From Montifringilla adamsi (taxonomy: Eukaryota > Chordata > Aves > Passeriformes > Passeridae): DNA of 64,000 bases. The notes beneath the pieces were generated by a model. It was not told where the DNA came from, made no database searches, and saw only the letters and a program-made list of their open reading frames with translations. Below are positions 47,113-58,543 of the stretch, one piece after another. The translations under genes and the position numbers were made by a program. The stretch spans positions 273,338 through 337,337 of the forward strand of contig JAGGNK010007060.1 of the NCBI GenBank assembly GCA_017590115.1, in the 5' to 3' direction. Within the stretch, counting starts at the first letter, position 1, and each line of letters starts with the position of its first letter.

Positions 47113-47335
47113 AAAATCCTGATTTCTTTTTCTTCTCTGCTTAGGGGGAATGTTTCTTCAAATAAACAAAGATTAAAACATCACAAAAATGAACTCTTTT
47201 TTTTTTTGTTTATTTTTCAATTTGCTTAAATTTGAAATATAGGCATAAATAAATGTTTCAGTAGATTTCAAAGTAAATATAAAAACAGTAAATGGGGCCC
47301 TAAGCAAGCTGATCTGTGAATGCCATCCCTGCTCT

Positions 47336-47390
47336 TGGCAGGGGGTTGGAATCAGAGGGTCTTTAACCCAAACCATTCTGTGATCCTAAA
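47336..47390 (+). mobile_element. Short CR1 tail
   Basis: TTGGCAGGGGGTTGGAATCA followed by CTTTAACCCAAACCATTCTG, then TGATCC. Only the last ~55 bp of CR1 are present. Confidence 0.7.
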
Positions 47391-48649
47391 TGTATCCAGC
47401 CATTCTAAATATATTCAATAAATGTATTAATAAAAGTTATAAGTGTGAGCCTGCTTCTGGCAATATTTCAAATAAATCTCTGTAGATGTCTTTGTAAGCA
47501 AACCTGGCTACTCCTCACCAACAAATCCAAAGGAAAATCCAAGGGCCAGATTTGAAATGAACGTAAAAAACCAAATTATCACAGCCTGTTTTAGAGCTCA
47601 AACACTCCTCAGAGGGGAAGGAGAGGAATTTGGACCTGGATTTGAGGATCAACAGCCTGAATGTTGCAGGAAGGCTGAGGAGATGATCCTGATGGACCAA
47701 ACAGGTTTAAGAAAACTTTTCAGTGCCTCTGAATGATCAACTCTTTTTATTCCCAGCACAGAAATTCCTTCATCCAAGAACACCTCCCACATGCAGGCCC
47801 CAGCAGCAGAGCTAAAGGACAGGATGATTTTTGTATCCACCAGGCTGGACACAAAGGGAAACATGCAAAACAGCTTTTGAGGGAGAACAGCAGCAGATTC
47901 AGTCCCTGGGGATTTATCTGTGACAAGTTTTGTTCTGTTGGAGTTGTTTTTTTCAGATTACATTGACCCCGAGTCACTTGGAGCAGAAAGGAGGCTGTGA
48001 CATCTCTTGTAGCACAAAACAAACAATCAAACCTTATTTCTTGCAAATAAAAAGAAGAGAATTAAATAAAAAAAAGTAAAAAAAAAAAGAAAGAAAGAAG
48101 AAGCTGTGGTGATCTGTTTGAGGAAGTAGAAAAATGTCAAGAAATAATTGCAGCTTCCCTTTCACTACAGGAGAGTCTGCAGTGGGCCTCCTCCTTCATT
48201 TCTCTCAGTGGGTGCCTCCAGAGCTGGATTAATGGATCCTCTCCCCCAGCCAGGTGCTAATGAAATGATGATACAGTTATTTCCAGCTCTGAGCACAACC
48301 TCCAGCTGGCAAATTGCTGGGACGTGCCGGTGAAATAGAGACAGGAGTGGGTGGGGCTACTGCTAAATAGGAGCTGTAATAATCAGATATTAATGACACC
48401 CAAAACTGAGCGGTATTTACCCTGAAACTCAGAGAGAAAATACCCTCAGGCTGTTTTTTATTTGCAATTTCATTAGAGATTATCTTGTTTCTTTTTTTTT
48501 TTTACTTCTGCCCAGCTGAACAGTGCTCTCCTTTCTGTGCCCAATTTGGCACCGTTTGGGGGCAAGGAGCAATTTATCCTCTAAATTTCCTTGTGATGAC
48601 TCTCAGCCCTCAGGAAGAGCTGGGATAACTCATCATTTGTATTAATCAT

Positions 48650-48850
48650 GGAATCACACAAGGTTTGGGTTGGGTTGACCTAAAAGCTCATCCAATTCCA
48701 TCCCCTGCCACGGCCAGGGACACTTTCCACAATCCCAGGTTGCTCTGAGCCCTGTCCAGCCTGGTCTTGGACACTTCCAGGGATGGGGAGTCCAAAATTT
48801 TCCTGGATAATCAATTCCAGGACCTCCCCACATTCACACCCTATGTTCTT
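48650..48850 (-). mobile_element. CR1 LINE 3' fragment
   Basis: ATCATGGAATCACACAAGGT then TTTGGGTTGGGTTGACC, GCCAGGGACACTTTCCACAA and CTTGGACACTTCCAGGGATG. An older copy than the GC-rich subfamily. Confidence 0.88.
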
Positions 48851-49334
48851 CATAAGGTGACAGAAAGATTTGCAAAATTATGGTGAAATTCTGCACGTTT
48901 TGTGTTTCACTGTCGCTGCTTTTGTTGAAGTGTTTTGTGGAGGAAATATCTAGCTGAAAATCCTTCTGGGCAATCATTCCAATTAAAGTTTAAAAAAAAC
49001 ATTTAAAAAAGGACAGATTATATTCTTTTTTATCTCACCTGACCAAAAAAAAGAAAAAAAAGCTGCAAACCCAGGATTTGTATCTGTCCCTTGTGCCTGA
49101 AGGATGAATTTTACGTGGCTGTAGCAGTGGTTTTCCCCCAAAAGTGTTCAGTGGATTTCCTACACTCGGTGCAAATTCTGAGCATCTTCTCCTACAATTA
49201 AATTATTAAATCTGCCTTCTGTACAAACAAAAATCGAGGAGCCTCAGGGAGGGGCTGAGGAGCCTGGAGCGCCAAATCTGCCTCAGTCTGCTGCAATTTG
49301 GTGAAAAATGGAAGTTCTGTGGCTGCCTTTGTTC

Positions 49335-49765
49335 TGCTCTTGGCCCAACGCCACTGCGCGCCACGAGAGCGCTTTCTGCCTCGAGCTGCAGCGCCTCAGC
49401 TCCTCCAGAACCTGCTCTGATCTATTTGATCCCAGCCCATGCCTAAACTAGGAGATTATTTTAGATTTCTACCTGATTTACCTGGTTCCACCCCCGGAGC
49501 AGGAGGGAGCGCAGGTACAGGATGGGCTCAGCCGCAACGAAACTGCTGCTCCCCAAAAATTTGTCCAAACAAGCCCATGCTTTGGCTGGTGCTGGGGTGT
49601 CTTCAGGTGCGAGCCAAGGGCAGGGCAGCTGCTGATCTCTGTCCCCAGACCGTTTGTGGATGCTGCCGGTGTGGTTTTCCTGCCCTGCTTCCCTCTCTGC
49701 TTGGCTCGCGCCCCGCGCGCGGCCGACGCTGCGCAGCGGAAAAACCCAGCCAGGCTCACGTGCCA
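49335..49765. promoter_or_regulatory. CpG clusters at 49.34 and 49.70 kb
   Basis: GCGCGCCACGAGAGCGCTTT near 49355 and GCGCCCCGCGCGCGGCCGAC near 49707 stand out from CpG-poor neighbours. A regulatory element is possible. No gene structure is recognised. Confidence 0.3.
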
Positions 49766-50554
49766 GGAGCTGTCTGCTGCCTTTTATCAGCTCCTCTGCA
49801 TCCCTCCCCTCTCACCACCTGCTGCCAGCCGTGATCTGCCCAAAAAAATGAATGTTTCAGCCCTGGGGATTTCAGTCGTGCTCAAAGCCTGGGCTGTGCA
49901 GAGGCCTCTCCTGCTCTGGGACAGGACACTGCAGGTGCCACCTTCTCTGTGGCCCTGGGGACCAGGCTGGCTGCTCTTTGCCTTCTAAAACAACCCCTCA
50001 GCCTCTTCCAGAATGGGACTGGGCTTCTCTTTTTGTGTGCAACAGCTGGTTCTGGAATCAATTCAAGGAGGGGGCTCGGCAGGGAGGCTCCACCAAAACC
50101 GCGCTCATCAGGCTAAAAAATCCCCGCTGGTTTGTGGTGGGATCATCCAACGGCCTGGGGTGCTGAGGGCCTCAAAACTGTCCCAGAATGTCCAGTCAAT
50201 GTCTGTGGGTTCTGTGTGCACCGACACGTGGAACTCACAGAGGATTTCATGTGGCAGGGGGCAGGTTTGGAGTCCCCACCCCTGGAGGTGCCCAAGGCAG
50301 GGCTGGAGGTGGCAAAGTGGGGATCCCGATGGTCTGGGGGGGCTCTTCCACCCTCAGTGACCCCCTGAATCGGTGAAAGAACAATTGGTAGGGGTGTTAT
50401 AGGGATCATTCTGTCTGCCACATCCCTGCCACCCCCTGGCTGTTCATTCCCATTTTTCCCGAGCTGCCCAGCACCCGGGCACACGGCAGGAGTTGGAATC
50501 CCGGGAATCCCGCGACTCCCATCCCACCCGGGGAGGCAGCACCCCTGTGCCCTT

Positions 50555-50900
50555 CTGGCGAGCAGAAAACGAATCTTTTTTCCGGCAGAACCGCCCGGCA
50601 CAGCTCGGCTACCCCGCGGCTGTGCGTGATGCAGGAGCATCTCTGCCTGCCCACGTCGCTTAGCAACGCGGCAGCATCCTCGCAAAGCCGCGGGGCCGGG
50701 CTGGCACAGGCGTGACTGCGGGCACACGGAGCCTCCCCGTGTGCCCAGCCGTGCCCAGCCGTGCCCAGCTGTGCCCAGCTGTGCCCAGCTGTGCCCAGCT
50801 CCCCGGCTGCCTCCCCGTGCCGAGGACACCCCCCAGACGCCCTGCCCGCCGCCCTTCCCGCTCCTCGCTGCCGGTTCGGAGAGCAGGGAGCAGTGGAATT
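50555..50900. promoter_or_regulatory. CpG-rich stretch, possible promoter
   Basis: CpG-dense sequence (CGGCAGAACCGCCCGGCACA, CGCAAAGCCGCGGGGCCGGG) contains an X-box-like GTCGCTTAGCAAC at 50655-50667 and six perfect 10-bp units GTGCCCAGCC/T at 50741-50800. No known exon is seen beside it. It may drive an unannotated transcript. Confidence 0.4.
50741..50800 (+). repeat. (GTGCCCAGCY)6 tandem repeat
   Basis: Six contiguous 10-bp units: two end in C, then four end in T. Confidence 0.95.
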
Positions 50901-51010
50901 TTACAGCTCCATCCCATAATGCTCTCGCTCGCAGCCAGTCCCATGGCCTGGCTCATACCTCCGACAAACCCTAAAGTCAGATCACAATGATGTGACTCAC
51001 TCTGGAACTA

Positions 51011-51345
51011 AAGATAGATCTGTCAGAGATCCCTCAGGAGCCCTGGGTGCACGAGGTTCTGTACCCGGGGCTGGGCTTTGGGGTGGGTTTTCTCCCCACT
51101 CCCAAATTTTGGGGATTCCCAATAGTGGGTGTGGCACACGCTTTGGGATCTGCAGGGAAACACGGGGTATAAAGATAGATCTGTCAGAGATCCCTCAGGA
51201 GCCCTGGGTGCAGAGGCTGCTCACCCAGGGCTGGGCTTTGGGGTGGGTTTTCTGCTCCTCGCTCTCCCCACTCCCAAATTTTGGGGATTCCCAATAGTGG
51301 GTGTGGCACACACTTTGGGACCTGCAGGGAAACAGGGGGACCTGT
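51011..51345 (+). repeat. 161-bp tandem duplication
   Basis: AAGATAGATCTGTCAGAGAT starts at 51011 and again at 51172. Both copies continue through GGGGATTCCCAATAGTGGGT and CTGCAGGGAAACA. The second copy has a small insertion (GCTCCTCGCTCT). The period is not a multiple of three, so a repeated protein is not suggested. Confidence 0.9.
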
Positions 51346-52539
51346 ATGTGAGGGTGAGTTTGGCCTCACTTGAGTCACTGTGGCACAGTCTGAGGACTCC
51401 CAAAAAGCACCACGTGGGCACCTGGCCACAGAAAAGAGGGAGAAACCTTCTTAGGAGAGATTTCTTCAGTGCCTTATTTCATTTTTATTTCAGTGCTCAC
51501 CTCCCAGCTGTTTGAAACTGGTGCAGGACAGAAAGAGAAGTAGCCAAGACCCCAAGCAAGACAAGAGGGGCTCTTGCCCCAGGAGCAGCAGCCCCTGGGA
51601 AGGCCACAGAGTGTCCCAGGGAAGTGTCAGGACAGGCCAGACCTGCTCTGATTGTCACCCCAGCCACCCCTGTGGCAGTGTCTGGGCTATGGGGACATGG
51701 GGAACACAGCTCTGCTGAAGCTCCAGGGGCACAGTCCTGTCCTGAAGGACACAAAGGATCCTGAGTGATCCTGAATTCCCCCCAGCCAAGCACAGGCTTG
51801 ACTTTTATCCCTCCATAAACACAGCAATGGAAACTGGCAGGTGAGGGAGCTGGAGCCCGTTCAGCCCTGTACAATTCCACTGCTGTCAAAGGCATTGCAG
51901 CAGGGACAAAACCCAGGCATTATTTTTAACCTGGCCATTTCCTCCCATGCCCTTCATTCAGGAAATCCCTATGCCAGTGCATGGTTTGAGTCATGTGAAT
52001 CTCCCCAGTGTGACTGCTCATGTCCTCAGAGTTAAACACATGCCCACATCCACGAGGATTGGGGCCTGAAACAGCATCAGAGGGGAAGGAGAAGGGATGG
52101 GAGGGTGGGAATTCCTGGGCAGTGTGGGAGAGGGGGCTGCCCACCTGGGCCATGGGAATGTTTCTGGCTGTTTTCCCTGTTCAGCCTGACAATTCCTCTG
52201 AACCCAGCAGATTCTTTAGGGCAGCAGTTTAAGGTCTGCCTGCTGTGAAGGGAAGGAGAACAAAACACCCAAAATGTTCCTAAAGGATATTAAAAAACAA
52301 TTAACAAAGCAGCTTGTTATGCAAATGTCCTTTGGGGACTGCAATCCCTGTCTGTGGCTTTCCCAGCCTTGCCCTGCTTCCCTCTCTGCACTTGCAGGGA
52401 ACATCCTCGGGGTCTTCACAGGAAACCTCACCAGAGGTGATGTCCTGAGCTGCTGTGCCTTCCCTTTTCTGCCTTTCCTCAAAAATCCTGACTTCCAAAC
52501 AGCAGGATTATGATCTTTGAGCACTGCCAGCAGTCCCAG

Positions 52540-52817
52540 GATCACCAGGGTGGGAAGAACCCTTTAGGATCATCCAGTGCCACCAGCATCAGCCCAAAGC
52601 CTGTCCCCAAGGCCACATCCAGACTCCTCTGGGACAATCCCAGTGACTCCAAACCTCCCTGGGCAGCTCAGCCCAAGGCCTGACCACTCTGCCAGGGAAA
52701 TTTTCTTTCCCAGTCTCCAACCTGAGCCTGCCCTGGTGCCATTTGAGGCCATTTCCTCTCCTCCTTTCCCTGCCCCTCCTGTCAGGAGCTGTGCAGAGCA
52801 GTGAGGTCCCCCCTGAG
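52540..52817 (-). mobile_element. CR1 LINE 3' part (duplicate of the 20.1-kb copy)
   Basis: Begins CCCAGGATCACCAGGGTGGG and continues through GCCACATCCAGACTCCTCTG to GAGGTCCCCCCTGAG. By eye the segment 52569-52817 is identical to 20093-20341, with differences only at its left end. Confidence 0.88.
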
Positions 52818-53000
52818 TCAGCCCAAGGCCTGGCCACTCTGAGAGGGATAAAAATGTCCCAAAGCTCTACAGAAACCTGAACAGTGACTCTCAAATGTTC
52901 CTGTCTCACAGAGATCCAGAGGACAGCCAGGAAAGGATCCACCAAAGGAATTTGGATGACGATTTTTTGCTCAGTTTCACAGGAACTGTTTTAAAAACCC
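52818..53000 (-). repeat. Partial second repeat copy carrying the inserted module
   Basis: Starts abruptly at TCAGCCCAAGGCCTGGCC after the previous CR1. It matches 19695-19877, including the non-CR1 module AGATCCAGAGGACAGCCAGG and GGATGACGATTTTTTG, with only a few differences. Confidence 0.85.
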
Positions 53001-54495
53001 CTCTTTGCCCAAACCCTGCTTTCATCCCTTTCCCAAAAGCCCAAGATGGAAATGTAACAACAAATCCTGACCCACCAGGGTTATGCCATCAATGAGTGAC
53101 CCCAGCCAGGGTGACTCTCACAAAAATCCCCCAAATTGCAGATCTCATGGTCTCAGCAGTCAGTGAGAGCAGCTTTGCTCTAACAGAAGAATCCACAGAG
53201 AAGATGCTCACACGCGTTGTGAACAAGAGTCAGAAGACCTCCTGAATTAATTTGTCACTGCTGTGGTGTAAAAACTCCTAAAAATACCTCTGCCTGTGGT
53301 TAGTCTTTAATTTCTCATGCTCACCCACAGGAGGGGAAACACCACCTTTATTTTTTCAAGCCCCACATCCACCAAACTTCCCCTTACTTGTACGAGGCCT
53401 TTTTTAAAATTCACTACGAGAGCAACTGGCTCTGTTTTGTCCCAGCTTTCTGTTTCAGGTTTATGGATTTGCCATTCCAACAGGCAAATCCATGAAATTC
53501 ATTTCACAGGACATTGACCAAAGGGAATGTGGAATAATGTTCTCTGGGTTTTGACATATGATCAAGTGCAAATTTGCTAGGAGGAAAGAGGACAAACAAC
53601 AGCCTTGAAATGGGTAAACCCCTCCACAATAACCACGGTTAATGCACAAATAAACTTATTTTATTAGTGTTGGCTTCCCTCTTGTGGCAATGAACAAACT
53701 GGAGCCCTAATATCTAACCAGGCCTGGTGCTCCTCCTCTGTTTTATTTCCTCCAGAGCCACTTGCACATTTCCATCATTTGAGTGACATTTGTGACTTTA
53801 CAAGGATTTTTTTCCCCCGGCAGCGTGTGTGAGAAGGTACCACTGCTATTAATAAACCGTGTTTCATCAACAGAATTGAGAGCTATTTATAAAGGATGCT
53901 GGTATCTTGCTTTTTTTTTTTGCAGATGGGGGAACTGAGGTATGGAATAATTAAAAGCCAATCAGCAGGTCCAAAGCGGAGCTGAAAATAGATCCCAAAT
54001 CTCCTGAGCCTCAGGACCACGTTCTGCCTGCTCCCCTGCCAAGGTGGGAGATGGTGACACTCAGCCCTTGGTACCACCTACCCCGTGTCTGTTATTCCCA
54101 GAGTTTCCCAAAACAGTTCTTTTTACCTTTGATATTTCATGGCCAACCTCGTAAGACAAATAAATCATTCAAATAATCTCTAAGAAAATCCAAGTGGACC
54201 CACATCACCTTTCCTAGTTAAAGATTTGCAGTCAGTGTTTATTCCCCCCAGCCAGCTCAGCCTTAAATTATTTTTTTTCAGGTGTCCTACAGCATCTTAA
54301 GAGAATTTAGATTATTTTTTTAAGTCTACAGGCACCTGGTTATGGGTCTCTCCCCGTTTTACAACGGTTGCATGGAAAATAACTGCAACCACCACGAGCT
54401 CCCCCGGAAGCATCACATTCACAACAAAATAATAATGATGAATCTCTTTCCTATTAAAAGACACTAACCTGAAACCCCCCTGGGAGGGCAGGAAA
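53001..54495. other. Intergenic DNA without a recognised gene
   Basis: AT-rich, unique-looking sequence with short T tracts. No exon is recognised. Confidence 0.4.
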
Positions 54496-55266
54496 ATGTG
54501 GTTTGAGGTGCTCGATTTTGCAGATCAAGAGCTTTTAGAGGAGTGTTGTGCTGCTGAGGGCAGAGAGTTCAGTCACCCACCTCGACTGACATTGCCCCCG
54601 TTTGGAATTCCCCTGACCAATTTTGTGTGTTTTTCAATCATTCTTTCCGGTTTGGAGGGGAAAAAAAAAAAAATTAAAGCTTTTCTGTCCCTGCCACTGA
54701 GTGAAAAACTCTTTTTTAATGGGGAAATGAGTCAGGTTGTGTCTGGGCAGGGGGATTTTGGAGGGTGGGCACAGGGAGCTCTTGATTTGTCTGCCCAAGG
54801 AGAACTGCTTGTGGAGCAGAGGTGTGGAAAACACCCACCTGGACTGGACCCAGCCCCAGGCGTGCCTCTGGAGCTCCTGGGAAAGAGGGAAAAACCCCAA
54901 CAAACCCCCTCCAACCCCTCCTGCAGCTGCAGGAACAAGCCCATGGCTGTGATGGGGGTGAGTTCAGTCCTGACCTTTTGGGGCCAGGTTCTCTGGGATG
55001 AACTGGAGCACCAGGAGAGGAAAATTCCCCCACTGCTGGTAAACACCAAAGGGTTTTTTTTTCCAGAGGAACTGGTCAGGAAGTTGTTTCCAGCTCCAGC
55101 CTGGCTTCTCTGGGTGTCCCAGGTGCCCAGTCCCGGGCAGAGCCAGGTGCAATTACTGAATAACAGGAGGGGAACAACAGAGCTCAGGTTTCAGGTGAGC
55201 TGCAAGGTGAGGGAGGGAAGTTTGGAGCGCTGCTTCCAAACCTGGCCTCAGGAGTTTAATCATTAG
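54496..55266 (+). other. 256-codon open frame in non-repeat DNA, coding status unknown
   Basis: An ORF from MWFEVLDFADQELLEECC to SLERCFQTWPQEFNH covers unique-looking sequence with no CR1 or tandem repeat. It includes GKKKKIK from an A tract and a T tract plus AG (TTTTTTTTTCCAG) that looks like a splice acceptor at about 55065. I recognise no domain. It may be chance or a fragment of an unannotated transcript. Confidence 0.2.
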
Positions 55267-56292
55267 AGGGAATTTTGGGTTTCTTCCCAAAGCCCTGGCC
55301 TGGTGCAGAGTGAGCCCAGCAGGTTTTGTGGCACTCTGAAGACCTCAGGTGGGTGGTTAAAAACCTCCTCTTTCCACCTCTCTGTGCCAGCAGTTGTTGG
55401 TGGAGCTTGGACAAGCCTTGCTCCGGTTTTTAGGACACCTCCTGAAGCAGGGCCCTGAGGGAAACACCTCCCCAGCACCACCATGGTCTGAGAACTGTCC
55501 CCTTCTTTCTGGAGGGTTCTCAGTGAAAGGAAAATAGCACACACTTTGCATGGTTTCAGTGGTGGTCTGACTCAGCAGGAGACAAAAAAGAGATGTTTTT
55601 TCTATCCCCGCATGACTAAAATGAGCACTTTAAGGTCACTAAAGGGGCAGACCCACAAGGGAATGTTCTTCCAGGTGTTTCTCCTGACCTTGCAGATGTT
55701 CGAGTGCTCATTAAGTGACCAGACTGAAATCAGGGACACAGGGAAATGGTAAAGGGGCAATATTTATTTATAATATAATAGTTAATTGCTTTGCAGGAGA
55801 AAAAAGCTCCTAAACCCTCCCATCTATGACAATGGAAGAGCCCATTATTGTGACAGACATCCAAATACAAGGACAGGTTTATCCAGGCTTGAACTTTCCT
55901 TCCAGTGGAAGGCATCAAGGTACAAACTCTGTATCATCTGGGGGATGCTGTTTGTCCAAAATTAACCTGTGAAAGGTGCTCTGATTTTAATTCTTGAAAG
56001 CATTATCAGGCTTTGACCCAATCTCCAGCTCAGTAAAGTGCCCTCAGCACTCAGTGACTTCACTCAAAAAGCCAGATTTTCTGCCTATTAAAATGCTGCA
56101 AGATCACAGAGTGTTCTGGAATTACAATAAAATAATTTGGGATTTGAAACCACACGTGAAATAAATGCATTTGAAAACTTCACAGGCACATTATAAAAAA
56201 AAAAAATTTATTAAAGAAAAGCAAGTATTTTTCTACATTTTAGACATGCTTTTCTCAGTAGTGTAGTTTTTAAAGTTATTGAAAAGTGGAGT
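55267..56292. other. Intergenic DNA without a recognised gene
   Basis: Unique-looking sequence. An A tract at about 56193 directly precedes a CR1 insertion. Confidence 0.4.
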
Positions 56293-56700
56293 GATAGAAT
56301 CACAGCAGGGTTTGGGTTGGAAGGACCTCAAATCCCACCCAGTGCCACCCTGCCATGGCAGGGACACCTTCCCCTGTGCCAGGCTGCTCCAGCCTCAGTG
56401 TCTCCAGCCTGGCCTTGGGCACTGCCAGGGATCCAGGGGCAGCCCCAGCTGCTCTGGGCACCCTGTGCCAGGGCCTGCCCACCCTGCCAGGGAACAATTC
56501 CTCATTGCCCAGATCCCATCCAGCCCTGCCCTCTGGCACTGGCAGCCATTCCCTGGCTCCTGTCCCTGCAGGCCTTGTCCCCAGTCCCTCTGCAGCTCTC
56601 CTGGAGCCCCTTCAGGCCCTGCCAGGGGCTCTGAGCTCTCCCTGGAGCTTCTCCTCTCCAGGGGAGCACCCCCAGCTCTCCCAGCCTGTCAAGCTGTCTC
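56293..56700 (-). mobile_element. CR1 LINE 3' part
   Basis: Starts at the CR1 3' end (GAATCACAGCAGGGTTTGGG), passes the CCTGCCATGGCAGG palindrome and CAGGGAACAATTCCTCATTG, and extends through CTTCTCCTCTCCAGGGGAGC. A typical member of the young GC-rich subfamily. Confidence 0.92.
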
Positions 56701-56942
56701 AGGCTCAAACCTGTTCCTGTGCCTTGGAGTGTCACCCCGGGATGCAGGCAGGGACAGAGGAGGGAATTAAACCCTGACAGTCAAAATAAATCGGGTTGGA
56801 GCCGCTGCCTGATCCCCGCTGGGATGCTGAGCCGCGTTTCCGAAAGAGCCTCGCTGGAACTGTCCTGGCGTCCTGGAACGATCCCAGCGCTCGGAATCTG
56901 CAGCGACAGCGGCACCTAGTGCTCGGATCCTGCAGAATTCCC

Positions 56943-57138
56943 GCAGCCATCCATCCACCATCCATCCATCCACCATCCATCCATCCATCCATCCATCCAT
57001 CATCCATCCATCCCTCATCCATCCATCGTCCATCCATCCATCCTCCATCCATCCCTCATCCATCATCCATCCATCCATCATCCATCCATCATCCATCCAT
57101 CATCCATCCATCATCCATCCATCCATCCATCCATCCCA
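56943..57138 (+). repeat. (CCAT)n microsatellite
   Basis: CATCCATCCATC with occasional CATCATC interruptions over about 195 bp. The minus strand reads as a Trp/Met/Asp-rich false ORF. Confidence 0.95.
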
Positions 57139-57439
57139 GGCTCCCAATCTCCTCAGCAGCCACTGCCCCAGCTCAGTGCCAGCTCTGTGGGGGAAAGTCA
57201 AACAGGTGGAATAATTAGGAATAGAATGAGTTGAACCATTCCAGGTAATTCAGGGATCTGAGCGAGCTGCTCAAGGTCACCAGAGAGAGGGACAGAGCTG
57301 CCTGTCCCACCTGGAAGATCCTTTGGATTGGGAGGTGTTGGGATGGAGTTTATCCACGGGGAGGAAATAAATCCCAGGTTTTGGAGGTTTCTGTGAGGGG
57401 AGCACAGCTGGTGTTGAGTCTGGAAGAATTTGTGGGATG

Positions 57440-57845
57440 CTCCTCATGAATGGAGGTACAGGTGGGGCTGAGGCAGGGGCAGCCTGGAGATCCATGGAGG
57501 AGATTAAATCCATCTGCAGCCCCTGGAGATCCATGGAGGAGCTGAGATCCACCTGCAGCCTCTGGAGAAGCCCACACCAGAGCAGGGGATGCACAAAAGG
57601 TGTGATCCCATGGGAATTCCACCCTGGAGCAGCTCCTGGCAGGGATCTGAGGCCCTGTGGAGAGAGGAGCCCCCCTGGAGGAGGTTTAGTGGGAGGACTT
57701 GGGTTCTCACGGGAAAAGGGACCCACTCTGGGGCAGTTCCTGCAGGAATGACCCCATGGAAAGGGACCCACACAGGAGCAGCCTGGTCCTGAAGAACTGA
57801 TCCTGTGGGAAGTACCCATGCTGGAGAAGTCCATGGAGGACACCA
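57440..57845 (+). mobile_element. Avian interspersed repeat, possibly ERV-derived
   Basis: A chain of phrases such as CTGGAGATCCATGGAGGAG (57484 and 57523, 39-bp period), GGGAAAAGGGACCCAC, CATGGAAAGGGACCCAC and GGAGAAGTCCATGGAGGA resembles a purine-rich region often seen at the end of avian ERV-type repeats. I recognise the style but cannot name the family. Confidence 0.4.
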
Positions 57846-58345
57846 GGGCTCAGGGACACTAAGGGCACTGGGCCACCATGGGGACAGGAGCACTAGGGGG
57901 AGAGGGACACTGACAGTGACACTGAGGGCACAAGGACACTGGGGGCAAAGGGACACCACAGCCACAGGGAGACTGGGCACAGGGACAGTGACAGTGACAT
58001 TGTGGGCACAGGGACACCGGGTACATAGGGACACCACAGGGACACTGGTGGCACAGGGACCCCACAGGAACCCCACAGGGACACCATGGGGACCCCACAG
58101 GGACACCAGTGGCACAGGGACAGCACAGGAACCCCACAGGGACATCACGGGGACACCACAGGGACACTGGTGGCACAGGGACACTGGGGACACAGGGGTG
58201 GCACAGGGACACGGGGGACACAGGGACCCCACAGGAACCCCACAGGGACCCCACAGGGACACTGGTGGCACAGGGACACTGGGGACAGAGGGACCCCACA
58301 GGGACACCACAGGAACCCCACAGGGACCCCACGGGGACAGCGGTG
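57846..58345 (+). repeat. GGGACAC-type minisatellite next to the ATP5PO promoter
   Basis: About 500 bp consist of roughly 10-bp units such as GGCACAGGGA, CACTGGGGAC and CCCCACAGGA with several longer internal duplications. It stays open in several frames on both strands, which explains long false ORFs. It ends 50-100 bp from the CTCF-like site. Confidence 0.9.
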
Positions 58346-58391
58346 GCTCAGGGACCCCGGCTGGGCGCAGGGTTTGCGCTCCCCCAATGTC

Positions 58392-58405
58392 CCGCCAGGG
58401 GGCGC
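58392..58405 (+). promoter_or_regulatory. CTCF-like site
   Basis: CCGCCAGGGGGCGC matches the CTCF core CCASYAGGGGGCGC at all but one position. It lies about 150 bp upstream of the ATP5PO start codon. Confidence 0.6.
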
Positions 58406-58431
58406 GCGGCCCCAAGGCACCGCTCTGCAGA

Positions 58432-58447
58432 ACTACAGCTCCCAGCG
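58432..58447 (+). promoter_or_regulatory. ZNF143/THAP11 (SBS-type) site
   Basis: ACTACAGCTCCCAGCG fits the ACTACANNTCCCAGC element found in many housekeeping and mitochondrial promoters. It lies 27 bp from the CTCF-like site, a pairing common at promoters. Confidence 0.65.
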
Positions 58448-58500
58448 TGCCCCGCGGCAGGAGCGGCCCCTAACGGCGCCGGGGTAGGTGTGGCCCCGCC

Positions 58501-58512
58501 GCGCCTGCGCAG
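58501..58512 (+). promoter_or_regulatory. NRF1-like site
   Basis: GCGCCTGCGCAG resembles the NRF1 palindrome YGCGCAYGCGCR. NRF1 is the usual activator of nuclear OXPHOS genes. Confidence 0.55.
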
Positions 58513-58543
58513 TGCGCGGTGACCCTGGGGGCGGCCGGGAAAG

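Noticed and set aside
56293..56777. Recurring peptide AGTPSPVPGCSSPSVQPGLG in many places
   Set aside because: It is the translation of antisense CR1 tails. It recurs because the element does, not because of a gene family.
57504..58415. 303-codon minus frame of Val/Pro/Cys/Ser-rich repeats upstream of ATP5PO
   Set aside because: It is a minisatellite artefact; the opposite strand is also open.
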